A DNA stretch of 64,000 nt, from positions 10,663,351 to 10,727,350 of the forward strand of contig NC_079877.1 in assembly GCF_029227915.1 (NCBI RefSeq), written 5' to 3'. A program made the position numbers and the translations under genes. The stretch is from Hydractinia symbiolongicarpus (taxonomy: Eukaryota; Cnidaria; Hydrozoa; Anthoathecata; Hydractiniidae). Numbering within the stretch: position 1 is the stretch's first letter; the number at the start of each line of letters is the position of its first letter. Positions 49,331-61,379 of the stretch are shown here, one piece after another. A model generated the notes under the pieces. That model was given only the letters and a program-made list of their open reading frames with translations. It ran no database searches and was not told the origin of the DNA.

Positions 49331-51697
49331 ATATTACAAGTTACAGATACAGTTGACCGGAGCAAGTAGAAGACTCTAATTGTCTTATCATTAAGCCCCG
49401 TAATTAGTGTGCTTCTTCTCGAATAATGGTCTTCCTCCTAAAATTTACGATAGCTTCTGCTTGACCCGACACACGCATCCCAGCTCAGTTTTACAATGTT
49501 TTTTTGAGAAATTTTACGAAACAGGATTAAATCTGCAGCTACACAAATTGATCTATACGAGTATAAAATTACTCTTAAACCCAGGGCATTTAACCCTTTT
49601 TTATTGGAGGATAAAGCACTTTCCCCTTGTGTTATAAATCTAAAAAAGTACAAGATCATGTTTTATCAGCATGGTTAGAAAATTACATCTTCATTATACT
49701 TTGGAAACATTTTCCACGTTTCTGAAAAAAAATATTATTTATATGTAGGTATTGATGAAATCTCCTACTTGAAAATACAATACTCTAAGGTCCCGAACAA
49801 CCGCTCCCCCTCCTTATTCCACTCCCCCTTCCCTCCCGGAATCCTCTGCTTATTAACCCTCCTGCTTTGGGTCTAGAGTAGCATCTTGCAAAAGAGATCC
49901 TGGAGAAGAGGTTGCTAAATAAATATAAAACATGTTTTTTTCCTGTATTGTCCTGTCTCGCTAAAGCAAATTTTTTAGTCTTGCGAGTGATTTGACAGCA
50001 GTTTTTTTTGAGATTTTATGACAAAACATACTTAAACAAATAACAAACGAGACTAAATACATGTGAATGTAGACTAAATAGAGGATAACATTTATATTTT
50101 ATTTTATTTTATCGTTTAGACCCTAACATTGCAAATATATGAATAAATAATAAGAAAATGGTTAAGACCTATCTAGTAAATATTTCTTTAAACACAAAAG
50201 AAATATTTTAGTCCTTCAAAACCTATAAAGGACTAAACCTAACTAAAAATTAAAACTAAGTTTAAAATGAATCAATAAAAACATACAATGCTGCTTGTCC
50301 CTTTTTAAAGCACGACATACAAACCCTCACGTCACGTCACGTTGCGTCGTTCGGTAACTGAATATCCTCGAGCGATCGTGAATTCTTACTATGCGGCTGT
50401 TTGTCAAATTCTATCAAAAAAACTTTATTAAGAGGTTAGACTGACTCCTGAGAATGATAGTAAGGCAGTCTTAAAGTGACATGGCCACGAGCAATACTTT
50501 TCTAATGGGAAACCCAAACCTGCTCAACCCTTAGACTCAGAGGGACGCAAAATGGCGGGGACAAAGTAAAAACTAATGGTCATTCAACTTTGAGATATAA
50601 GAAAGACGGAATCATACAAAAAAATATTTTCCATCTAGGAAAGCTCAAGTTGAGACAGCAGGTGTCAAGAAATTGGGCTCAAAGACGAAAAATTGTCAGT
50701 GAAAAAAAAGAATGGATATTTCTAACCTCTCCTTTTGGAAATTTCGGGTTGTTTGAAATACAGGTGCAGAGTCTAGGGATTAAACGAGAATACATTCTCA
50801 TAATCTTGCGTTTAGTCGAATAGTGCATGTTGCATCAAAAATGCCATAATTAAATATTTCTATATATTAGAAAAGAACATCAATTCAAAAAACATTTTAC
50901 AATTATAAATTTATCATATTTTTGCTGACAACGTCGTGTGAAAGTAGACATAAATTATATCTATACAACAATAAAGTAGGAATGTGAACACAATGATAGC
51001 TGGGAGGAGCAAATTGGATCAGAAAAGAAGATTAATTTTTCGTCGTCGTTAAGATTGTGACGTAATAAATAAGTATCAACCATAACAATTAAAAATTTCT
51101 CAAAATTACGTTTTCGTTCAAGAAGAGCGTGCGAGTCAAAAGTTTTTTAGAGCATGATTTTAGAGCGGGTTTGCTCGGTTATTTAATTTGTTTGAAGAAA
51201 AAAAAATATTCTACAGGAAAAGTCAAGCGGGAGAAAACCTTGCCAGGTTGAAATAAAATGTCCATTATTTTTTTAAATGACAGTTCCAAGGCATAAACAA
51301 ACCAGCAAAGGAAAATTGAAATTATTCTTGAGATTTTCTTTGTGAGTATTTTAAATTGTTAATTCAAATCCTTTTTTTCTTTCTATTTTTGTTTTTGATT
51401 TAACGAAATCAATTAATACAGAAACTACTGACATATTTTTGACAACACGAAATGTGAAAATGATTGCTTTTCTTGTGTTTCGACTCGCAATGTGCAATGC
51501 TTTTTTATCGGCAAAGTAATATTATATGAATGGAGTCAACCAATCACAAATTCAAAAAACAAAACATCTCGCCTGGGCGGGCAGTTTGGATCGCCTCAGT
51601 TTATGTCAAATAGTCAGGTAGTGATCTGCAATTACGCGAGCTTTTTAATTAAAAAGGTAAAGTTGTAGAAGTTACACTAAAAACACCCTCCTACGTT
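49331..51697. other. Intergenic region, no gene seen
   Basis: A+T-rich DNA between the SINE cluster and the saposin gene. The open frames at 49407, 49438 and 50590 have no recognisable motif. No repeat with clear ends was found. Confidence 0.4.
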
Positions 51698-52655
51698 CTA
51701 GCACAAACCAATGCCGGGACAAAATTTCATTGGCGCGAAGTATGTCCTCACAATGTACTCATAGACTTTCGGTTCCAGCAAATCCACTGCCTTGTGACAT
51801 TCAGAAACATCTGCAGGTGTTGGCAACAATGCACAAAGCTTTCCAATTTCTTCTTTCACAAACATCTGCGTGGAAGTGTCTTCAAATATACCCTGGATAA
51901 TCACGAGTATCATTTCACACAAAGCGCAGTTACTGATACCTTTTAACTGGGCTGGTAAGTGTGGCTGCGAGTTTCGGAATACTTCTTCCAACACCTTTTT
52001 CAGATACTTCTTGTCCATCCCGGCAGTACGCGTGGAGTTACAGAAGCCAATTGTTGAACATACCACATCAGGATCCGCGAGGAATTCATCCAATATGTTG
52101 AGTAATTGTTCACCGTAAGTTGTCACCACCTCCACACACTAGAAATAGAAAATACTCACTTTTTTTTACTAATTAGCATAAACACACCTTTGATATACAT
52201 ACCTTTTATCTCAAATACACCATTGTAAAACCGGAATGCCATAGCTCCGATTCACTGAGAACACGATTTCAACACTTCCATTAAAACATTAAAATACTTC
52301 ACCATTAAAAAAACCATAAGCCAAGTGCTACCCCCTGACATTTCTTTTATGTTGTATTTTATTTTAGGGATGATTCATAAAAAATGTCTCGTTGTTTAGG
52401 GTGCAGAAATAAGCTTACCTGAGATTTCAAACTAGGAGGTAAAAGTTGACAACCATCTTTTAAAGCTGACAATACTTCTGTTCGAGTTGAATTACTTGAT
52501 ATGAGCTGATGAATGGCATTGATAAACAACTTGCATTTATCACAAACCCCATCAACAAGTTTGGGCTCGAACTTAACAAAGTCCTCCGTGTGAAACTGCG
52601 ACCAATGAATACCAGCCAAAAAAGACAAAATAAGCATTGATATGACTAAAATCAT
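51698..52655 (-). CDS. Secreted protein with two saposin B domains (225 aa)
   Basis: Two exons, 52655-52419 and 52138-51698, join in phase (CAG|GTAAGC donor, CTAG|TGTGTG acceptor) to give 225 residues. Residues 1-20 form a hydrophobic signal peptide. Two saposin B domains follow, each with the six-cysteine pattern: CDKC...C...CVEV...C...C (about 38-115), then CALC...C...CHKA...C...C (about 145-225). The exon junction falls inside the first domain. Saposin domains bind lipids or perturb membranes, in lysosomal sphingolipid breakdown, as surfactants or as antimicrobial proteins. Which role applies here is unclear: it is shorter than four-domain prosaposin. The gene starts 651 bp downstream of LAS1L, on the same strand. 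Confidence 0.88.
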
Positions 52656-53306
52656 CTTTGCTACCTTTTATTCCTTTTTATATCTAAATATAAACAATTT
52701 TCTTAAGGCATGTTTTGATTTTGCATCAGGAACAATGCAAGCATATTTTGGTGCGTTCAAAATATAAACAAAAAATCACACTAATTTAATGTGTACTCTT
52801 TCTTTATCAACATTATATTTAACCTTATATTTTTGAAAAAAATAAGAATTCTTCCCTTTTATTTCTTCCCAAATCAAAAAATACATAAAAAATAGTGATC
52901 AGAGTTAATCATAATAAAGAACATCTTTTTGCATGTAGTCTTTGAACTAAACTACCTACAAAAATGGAATCTGCAACCATGGCAACAAATAAGCATATTT
53001 GTAGCATGTTTTTAGGCTCAAATTTTAAAAATTGTAAGCATATTGATTTTATCTTCTATTTTACCTGAATGCTTTTAAACAAAAAAGTGTAATCAAATTA
53101 ACCAAAAATTTAATCTTGACTGAAATTAGTGAAATGTTTTTTTTAAAGGAGCAGTGTTGGTAAAAAACAGCCAATGCACCTTAATCATTATTCTACCTAC
53201 AAGATGCCTGCACATATACAAAAAATCACAAACATTTGTTTACCAAGAAAGGCATTGTATTCACATTTCTATGAACCAGAATATCAGTAATGTAAAAATA
53301 CAATGT
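52656..53306. other. Gap between LAS1L and the saposin gene
   Basis: A+T-rich spacer that must hold the 3' UTR of LAS1L and the promoter of the saposin gene. I see no distinct motif. Confidence 0.35.
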
Positions 53307-54974
53307 TTAGAAAAAATTAATATTTGTGTGCTCAATATTGGCAAAAATGTTTTTCAAACTTTGCTCCTCTTCCTCTGTCTTTCCCAATGAGTCATATCCA
53401 ATTTTAAAATCAACATCCCACAATGCTTCTTTCTCCAAGCGATATTCATCTGTTTCATCTGAGCAGTTGCTGCTGTCGTAATCTGAGATTCGTATAACAT
53501 CATCTGTAAAAAGTTGATTAATAGATTTAGTTAAAGACTCTCCTGTTAAAATATTTTCTATAGAATCAACTCCCATGTTTTCATTCTCCATAACATTCTC
53601 ATTTTCATTTAAATCCACGGGATGTTTAGACAAATCAAGATATTGTTTATGTTGTATGTCTTTAAATTCGCCCATAGGTGGTAACTCTAACAACTCATTT
53701 TCATCTAACATCTTCCATCTTGCTGATGAAGTACCACTGGATTTGGTTTCATGCATTGATTTTAATTTTTGAAGTATTTCATAAGACTTCTTGAAGTTAG
53801 CACTATCATCAAGATAAATCCTTTTAGTTACCTCGTCAACACTGTGACTTCTTTGCAACGAATCTGTAACTGGCATGAAAACGTCTAACAAACTAGTAAA
53901 GTTCTTATTTGGATTATTTTCAGCCCTTAGCACCACCCTTAAAACCTGAAACCCAAAATGACTAGGACACCTTACAAGGCTTGGCATGAAGTGTTTTAGT
54001 GATAGTTTATCTATTTTATACAGCATGTACATTGATATCAAATACAAATTGTAGAGGTCTTCGGTTTTGCTTAATTTAAATTTTAAAGACAATTCCACTG
54101 ACAATAGAGCTACAAATGAAGAAAACTGTTTAGTCACAACAGCAAATAATGGCTTCCAGAATTCAACAAGAATATCAATTTTGGAGAAAATGTCATCATC
54201 GGCATCAACACGAAATTTAAAATATTTTATGCCCAATGAACGTAAGATATCCTGATCTGGCACAAAGTTTCCTTCAGCAAGAAAATAAGAAATAAAGATT
54301 TTAAGGTTGCCATTGTGGAGATTTTTTAATAGACGTTTCGAGATATCAGTAAATTGATCAGCACATTTCTTTTCATTTTTTTTTCTTAGCTTGAAGTTCT
54401 CATCCTTTTTTGATTCATCACTATTTACATGAAGTATGAGTGCAACATAATTCGCCAGACCCTCCTTGATTCCAGCATGTTGATCATTAAACTTTTCTTC
54501 CATTATCAATGAAGTCTCCTCCCAATAATTTTCATCAAGCCACGTTAGCGCAACCATCAGACCAGATTGCAGTACTTCTACACCAGGGAGTTGCGAATGA
54601 GTTGCTTGATGTCGGAGATCTACTAACCAATCAGGGATGTTAATTTTATCAGCTATTAACTGCACCGATTGTGCATATAAACCTGTCTGAAGCTGATCTG
54701 TTATGCCATTCACAAAACGAACAAGAGCCATAGCAATGCTCAAACGTAGGTGGTCATCTGTATCACTATGTTGGACACTCACTAAATAGGATACAATTAA
54801 ACTAGCTGTTAACTCCACTGACACTGGTAATGCACCAACACGTAATCTACTTCTCCATGCATTTACCATATGTACACCATTTTTAAGCATGTTTATGTCA
54901 TCAAAACTATACAAAAGTTTTCGGACTTGTTGCCATTCTTCCCAAGAAGACCACGCCGTTTCACGGGATTCCAT
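53307..54974 (-). CDS. LAS1L: LAS1L: ribosome biogenesis endonuclease (Las1 family), 555 aa
   Basis: One uninterrupted frame. Residues 5-155 form the Las1 HEPN domain. Its catalytic RxxxxH motif is seen as LRHQATH (R121, H126). Las1 is the endonuclease that cuts ITS2 of pre-rRNA, working with the polynucleotide kinase Grc3/NOL9 in the nucleus. Near residues 417-440 the segment ARWKMLDENELLELPPMGEF resembles the C-terminal Las1 motif that docks on Grc3, so the activator contact is also kept. The region between is divergent and helical, with a Lys/Glu-rich stretch near 188-205, and the last 60 residues are acidic. Human LAS1L is longer (about 730). The coding part has no intron. The start ATG lies just before the Las1 core (SSWEEWQQVRKLLYS). 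Confidence 0.93.
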   Translation of the reverse strand: MESRETAWSSWEEWQQVRKLLYSFDDINMLKNGVHMVNAWRSRLRVGALPVSVELTASLIVSYLVSVQHSDTDDHLRLSIAMALVRFVNGITDQLQTGLYAQSVQLIADKINIPDWLVDLRHQATHSQLPGVEVLQSGLMVALTWLDENYWEETSLIMEEKFNDQHAGIKEGLANYVALILHVNSDESKKDENFKLRKKNEKKCADQFTDISKRLLKNLHNGNLKIFISYFLAEGNFVPDQDILRSLGIKYFKFRVDADDDIFSKIDILVEFWKPLFAVVTKQFSSFVALLSVELSLKFKLSKTEDLYNLYLISMYMLYKIDKLSLKHFMPSLVRCPSHFGFQVLRVVLRAENNPNKNFTSLLDVFMPVTDSLQRSHSVDEVTKRIYLDDSANFKKSYEILQKLKSMHETKSSGTSSARWKMLDENELLELPPMGEFKDIQHKQYLDLSKHPVDLNENENVMENENMGVDSIENILTGESLTKSINQLFTDDVIRISDYDSSNCSDETDEYRLEKEALWDVDFKIGYDSLGKTEEEEQSLKNIFANIEHTNINFF

Positions 54975-56080
54975 CTTATAATTATCTAAAAAGCAGAAGG
55001 TGCAGAAATGTACAAAATATAATACTACCTAATTTGACCTGCTCTAAAGTACAAAATACATGGGAGTGAGGCATTATGCATTAACTTCCTTCCAAACCTG
55101 AGAAAGAATTTCTGTCCTCTTTAATATTTTTTAGCTTTTTACCATTTGGAGTTTTTAAGACTCTTAAGATGTAAGGGAAAAAGTGTACTGTTTTAAAATA
55201 TACCTTCTACTAAAATTACGTGAAAGCTGTAATATTGTTGTTTAATATTTTCTGAAAGATTATAAAATTTCCTAAAAGAAACCATAATTCGCTAAAAAAT
55301 ACGTCATAACTCGAAATCTGTTCACACTTACGAATTAAATTTAAAATCATTTTTAGATATAACATCTGTCTTTAAAAGCCACTCACCCTCCACCTTCTAG
55401 CTTTTATAGTTTTGTAAATGAAGATGAAAAGGCTAGCAGTACTAACACAAAAAATGAACATTGCGAAAAAAACTTCAAAGATTTTTAAAAATATTATCAC
55501 CTTCGTGTAGTTAAATGGTCGCTAGCGGTGTTTTTAACAATTTCTGTGCAACGTGTGTATGCTCGTATTCACACTTAAAACATATTCACAAGAAGAAAGA
55601 TGGGCAAAGTAAAAATAAATAAAAAGGAAAAAAAAAAAAATGTTACAAAGTCTGGTGGAATAGAGATTTTTTTGTTTTCAATCTTTGCTTGGCTGGAGTT
55701 AAAACACTCTTCTAATTTTTTTTCTCTTTTTTGAAGGAGCAGAAGCTTTATGACGATGAGTAGAAAAGTAAAAACAATAGTCAAAACCAGTATACAGTTA
55801 AAGAGTCTTTCGTGCTAAAATTGCACAGATTTACCCAACATTCATCCTATAGCTTCTTTCATTTATTTGTTCACAAAGGGCCCCATACATCAAGCTGGTT
55901 GGGCTAGAAATTTTACATAGCTGTATTGGCATATTTGGCATTTGTAACATTACTGAAAAAAGGGCACAAAATTATTATTGGAATATCCAGGAGAATTAAA
56001 AACTTAATAACAATAATTAGTCTTAATAACACGTGAACTACATACATCTAGCATACCAATCTGATTTGGTGATCATATAA
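54975..56080. other. LAS1L upstream region, no gene seen
   Basis: A+T-rich; includes the LAS1L promoter, which I cannot delimit. No recognisable repeat ends. Confidence 0.35.
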
Positions 56081-56783
56081 GGGGTCGTCTACAAATTTCG
56101 TATGATATTTTATACGAATATATACGAATTTAATTGCTTTTAATTCATATAAAAATCTTATACAATTCGTATAGTGTTAAATAGTTATACGGTTCTTAAA
56201 AAATCTAATACGAATTTTATACGATTTTCATACGAATTGTCATACGAATTATATTCTCTTTCATACGAATTGTCATTCGAATTATATTCTCTTTTATACG
56301 AATTTTCATACCAATTATATTTCGTTTTTAAACTTTTAAAATGCGATCTAAAAAAACATTTCTATCGCCGTTTTTCGTTTTTAAACTTTTACAATGCGAT
56401 CTAAAAAACATTTCTATCGCCATTTTTCGTTTTTAAACTTTTAAAATGCGATCTAAAAAAATATTTTATTTTGAAACTCATATATGAATTTAATACAATG
56501 TCAAACAATTTTCTTTTTTTAAAAACCATACGCATCTAATTAAAATCTCATATGAATTTTTTGTTAAACCCGTACGAATTTAACTTATACGAATTTAATT
56601 TAAAACTTATACGAATTTAATTTAAAACTCATACGAATTTTTTTAAACTCATACGAATTTAATTTAAAACTCATACGAATTTAATTTAAAACTCGAATTT
56701 AATTACTGTATGGCAAAAGAAAATTCGTATAGCATATACGAATTTTTTTGATACGAATTGCTACGAATTTTGTAGATGACCCC
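56081..56783. mobile_element. MITE rich in TACGAATT words, TAA duplication, with inner 52-bp array
   Basis: Termini GGGGTCGTCTACAAATTTCG (left) and GGGGTCATCTACAAAATTCG (right, read inward) are flanked by TAA at 56078-56080 and 56784-56786. The 703-bp interior is built from dozens of ATACGAATT/AATTCGTAT words in both orientations, giving extensive self-complementarity. A three-copy array of the 52-bp repeat is embedded at 56321-56465. No ORF. The 3-bp TAA duplication suggests Harbinger-type mobilisation. Confidence 0.72.
56321..56465 (-). repeat. ~52-bp tandem repeat, array 2 (3 copies)
   Basis: Starts at 56321, 56374 and 56426 (period 52-53). The units are the reverse complement of those at 45449 and 62706: TTCGTTTTTAAACTTTTAAA, then ATGCGATCTAAAAAAACATT and TCTATCGCC. 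Confidence 0.85.
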
Positions 56784-57609
56784 TAAACAAACTATAAGCC
56801 ATAACTATGACTATAACCGATCTTCTTAAAACAACTTTGCAAATGCAAGTGAAACGGACAATTAATTGCACATGGACAAAAAATGTATTGGTCACAACGT
56901 CCTATTTGCTTTAGACATTTACGTAATAAGGATGGTATACACTAGCTAACAATATTCCTTCCATCAAACACAAAGAATTGCAGATTATTCTACAGAACAT
57001 GGGTGCTGATAAGTCGCAAACGCTCAGACCAACTTTTTAATATAATTCCAAGGGTTCTTCTAAAAATTCTCACACTTTCTGGAAGGCTTACTAAATTATT
57101 CTCAAAATACAAAACATCCCCTCAAGTTTGTTGACTTAACTTTACTAACCATATATTTATTGTATCAAAAACAAATTCTTGGACTTTGGACAAGTTGTTT
57201 GTGGTACCATTCGTAGTAAATCAGCTATTATGACGTGTGTCAAAGTTATGTGCTGGAGCAATGTAATACCAGCTTTGATGTAGTACCATTAATGCCACTA
57301 GGATAACATGCTAGACTCACACAATTCTTGTTAACAAAAATTCTATGCTTTTTCTATCTTAGTAAGTTCCCATAGAGTACCAAGATACAGCATTGGTACT
57401 GTGGTATAATCATAAACGATCTAACAAGAGCTGGGATGGTTTTTCCTAACTATCATTTTCTCTTTATAAGATCAGGTTTTAATTATTTCAAAAAGTAAGT
57501 TGCTTTTTTAACTTGATTTCTTCGATCGTTGTGGTCTGTTCTCTATATTTCTTGCCTGTGTGCCTGTGTGCATGCATACCTTGTACCTTGTTGTACCTTC
57601 TTGTAGGCT
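56784..57609. other. Intergenic region, no gene seen
   Basis: No motif or repeat recognised between the MITE and the 3' end of LINE B copy 2. Confidence 0.35.
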
Positions 57610-59620
57610 TTCGAAGAAAGTTTTCAGGATTAGCAATTGTGTGTCAGTCCTCCATTGGATTGGACATCCAGTTTACACCAATGTGTTTATGTGTATAATC
57701 GAGTTTGAATCAGCCCGTCTTAATGTGGTGTATCCTACCAGCTGTGGTTCATCTGGTATCTGGAATAGATATTTATCAAGGCTGTCTTTACAGAGGTCCA
57801 ATGTGCAACAAGACATATTACGGATGGATTTGAGGAGAATATTAAAGAGCTTTATTCCATGGATTGGTAAACTGAACTCTGCCACCCTACTGTATGGACC
57901 AGTTTTGCTTTCTGCCCATGCCGAGGATGATGATAGCTTTGGATTTTCAGATTGACATTTGGTACCAACTGTACCATGATTTTCCAAATATAAATTATTC
58001 GGTATCCCTTCTACGCTCCAATGAATACAATTTCAGTTCCATCAATGCTTTCCAATAGTTGTGATTGGTCAAGTTTCTGATTTTTTGTATATAGAACCAT
58101 TGGAATGCTCCATCATCTGTATCTCTCCAACTTTATGTGGACTCCGTAGGACTGAACAATACTCTATCAGAGGAAGAACCAGAGATTTCCACACAGTCAG
58201 AAGGTGATCCTTCGTTCTGATGTAAAAAGTTCTTAAAATGAAAGACATCATGATTTTACTGTCATTTACTACTTTCAATATGTGGGAATGAAAGGAGCAG
58301 TTGGTTGATAATATGACACCAAGATCTTTCAGTTCCCTACGCTCTGTCATGATGGATCCAGAGGGGGAAAGATATACGATGTGCAATTTTTCAGAGTATC
58401 GTTCGAGCCAAAATGCATGTCATTGACAATTGAGTCTACTCCAAGGAGGATGGTAGGGATAAGTGGTCGAAGCACACTACCTTGGGGTACGCCTGGAATA
58501 ACAGCAACAGCATGTGATTCCATTCCATTGACAATGAATGATTGGGTGCGGTTTGTCAGGAAAGTTTCAACAAAGTTAAATAATTTTCCTTCGATTCCAA
58601 GTTTTTCAAGTTTAAGACAATGGTAAAATTCACTTTGTCGAGGGCTTTTGCAAAGTCAAGGTATACAATGCCACAATGTTGTTTTCCATTAACAAAGTCA
58701 ATTCTATTATCAAAGTGGTGTAAGAGTTGGCTTAGACATGACCGGCCAGAATTTCTGACAACTTTTTCAAGAATTTTAATAATATGAGATGACCAGGCTA
58801 CTGGGCGGTAATTGGAGAGATCATATTTCTTTCCCCCTTTAAAAGGAGGGGTGATTAGTGAGTGCTTTAAAATTTGGGGAATTTAACCACAGTCCATACA
58901 TTTTTGCCATAACAGAAGAAGTGGTAGAGATAGCGATGTTTTACACTTTTTCAGAAAAATAGCTGGGAAGCCATCTGGGCCTGGTGCAGAGTTGTCAGAG
59001 AGTTCATTAATTGCATTGATGATGTCTTTTTGAGAGAACTGAAGTTCTGGAATTTCTGATGTGTGTTGGGGTAGGTTGATTGTTATGTCTTCTACATGTT
59101 TTGGCTCACTGAATACTCTTTGATATTGACAGGAAAGGATTTCAGCCATGTCTCTGCTTTGATGTGTTAATTTGTTGCTTTGATCCATAAGCAGTTCAAT
59201 TTTTGTTTTTATTTTTGAAAACTTTTTTGCTTATGAATAAAAGTACTTAGGATTTTTTTTGATAGCTTCTAAAGCTATTTTTTCTTTTTGTAGATTTCCA
59301 TTTAAATAAGATTTTTGTAAGTTTTTTTCAATTTCAAAGAGTTCCTTGACTAGTTTTTCCTTTTTTGCAGGTGAAGTGATATTGCTCAATATTTTGTGGA
59401 TTCGTTTTCTCCTTTTTGCAACATTTCCGCAGTATCTTAAATGTTTGTTTGATCTGATTAAGTTTGATTGTTTTTGCAGATTTGCTTGGGAATATTGCTG
59501 AAGATATATCATAACATATAGCATAAAAAATAGATAGTATTTCATTCACATCTTTTTGTCAAAATTTGTTATGCCAATCATATTTGTGAAGATTGTTGTT
59601 TAGGTTGTTGGGGTTGATTG
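57610..59620 (-). mobile_element. LINE B, copy 2 (CR1-like), inverted relative to copy 1
   Basis: Minus-strand reverse-transcriptase remnant of the same family as the element at 44641. Matching blocks include MNEILSIFYAICYDISS (59549), LSCQYQRVFSEP and SAPGPDGFPAIFLKK (near 59130-58960), VPQGSVL (near 58490) and LSPSGSIMTERRELKDLGVI (58370). The 3' end near 57610 aligns with 48360 of copy 1. Frameshifts and stops are frequent. Copy 2 has the stretch that copy 1 lost at its SINE insertion. Confidence 0.82.
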
Positions 59621-59884
59621 ATTTGGTTAGTAGTTTAGTGGTTGATTCCGCCTTCAGAAGGCGGATTGCATCTAAAAAATCTGATGATGTTTTATTTACA
59701 CTGTCTATTTTAGTATTTTGATGGTGATTGCTTTGTGATTGATTGATCGGTGATTTAGTATTTTGATTGTGGTTTGTATTTTTAGGATGCCGTATTTACA
59801 GATAAAAAAGCTCTAACTAATTCTAGGTCCCTAAGTTTAAATAAGAATAAAGTAAAGTAAATAAGTAAATAAGAAGCTGAAAGT

Positions 59885-60885
59885 AAATAAGAAGCTGCTG
59901 AGTATGAAATCAAGATGTCTGGAGATAAATGTGGCAAATGTAATAAATCTGTAAAAAATAAAGGACTCTGTTGTCACTATTGTGGAACTTGGTACCACCT
60001 GAAATGTGAAGTTATAACTAATGAAATGTATGCCTTGCTGCAATCCGATCAAATACGTTGGTATTGTAAGTTCAATCAATGTTATGTTAAAGCACCCGAG
60101 GTTATGAAAGTTTTGAAGGAATATGATTGGGTTAAACATGAAATCGAATAAAAGGTGACACTACTAGAAAGTAAAGTAGAGGCTATACAAGAACCTTTAA
60201 GATCCTAAAACCATAAACTAACAGAGTATTTTACCAACAAAATATCAGATGTGAAAAAAAGAGAAGAAAAAGAATGCAATGTTATTATTACTAATTTGAA
60301 TGTAGTTGACAATGCTAATGTAAATGAGGATGATCAAAACAGATTTGGAACTTGTCGAGCACTTTGTTCACAATATTCTTGAGCAACAGGGCATTCAAAT
60401 AGTGTAGGCGGCAAGACTGAAACAAAAACTGAATGATGTAAACCCCCCAAAATTGGCTGTTAAACTTGCAAACAAGCACTAAAAACAGAAACTGTTGCGT
60501 ATTGGAAACCAAATTAGAGATTTCACTGACTGGAAAAATGTATGCATAAATAAAGATATGACACAAAAGGAACAAAAGAATGATTTTACTCTCAGAAAGG
60601 AACTTAAAGCACGTTTGGCAAAAGGAGAGAAAAACTTAAAGATTCGAAGGGGGGTAAAAAAGCACAAATCCCCCATCACCCGACCAGCAAGATTAATATA
60701 AATAAACAGAATACAAATGAGACTGCAGTACATAGTAATCCTGACCCACTCACATGCTTGCTACTAAATGCACGTAGTATTATCAATAAATATGAAGAAT
60801 TGAAAGCATATGTACATGAAAAAACCCAGAAATTATATTAATCACTGAAACGTGGGTGAATGATAAAATAACTGACGCTAAAGGG
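59885..60885 (+). mobile_element. LINE 5' fragment: PHD-finger ORF1 and start of endonuclease
   Basis: The plus-strand frame at 59915 (78 codons) carries a PHD-like cluster: CGKCNKSVKNKGLCCHYCGTW, then YHLKCEV and a final WYC. CR1-type LINEs carry such fingers in ORF1. Downstream pieces (CNVIITNL near 60275; QIRDFTDWKNV...LRKELKARLAKGEKN at 60495-60640) fit the rest of ORF1. LLLNARSIINKYEELKAYVH at about 60760 is the start of the endonuclease. It stops at about 60885. It abuts LINE B copy 2 head to head and may be its inverted 5' end. Confidence 0.75.
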
Positions 60886-61379
60886 TCTCTTTGAGAGACA
60901 AGAGAGGAGTTGAACTTCCTCCACCATATACTTTAGTTTAAAAGGGCGATTGTGGAAGTCCCATGAAATGCTACATAGTGATGGTGTCACTTCAAAAAAC
61001 ACCCAGTCTGGTCTGTGAACGGTTGGTGCTGGGAAGGGTATCCAGCTGTAAAACAATGCCAAAACTCTTTATTAATGGCCGTAAGAACAGTTGATCAGAC
61101 AAACTGTGTAAACGGGACAGATGTCAGGTGTGAGCATCGTCAGACCGTTACCCAGCTATTACATCACAAGGTAGATAACACTAGAAGCAATCGTGGAGAT
61201 GATTTCTTAGTATTCAAATATTATTTCTATACAGCTTAAATAAGATATAGTGTTATGGAAAACAAACAATAGTTAATGTGAAACACACTTGCAAATATTC
61301 ACATCGCACTTGTAAATTTTGCTTACGAGTGCGATTTTTCGCACACCATAGCACTCATAATTTTTTTAGCGAGTCCTTT

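Noticed and set aside
50590-50823. 77-codon plus-strand frame
   Set aside because: No recognisable domain, no splice partner and composition like its surroundings.
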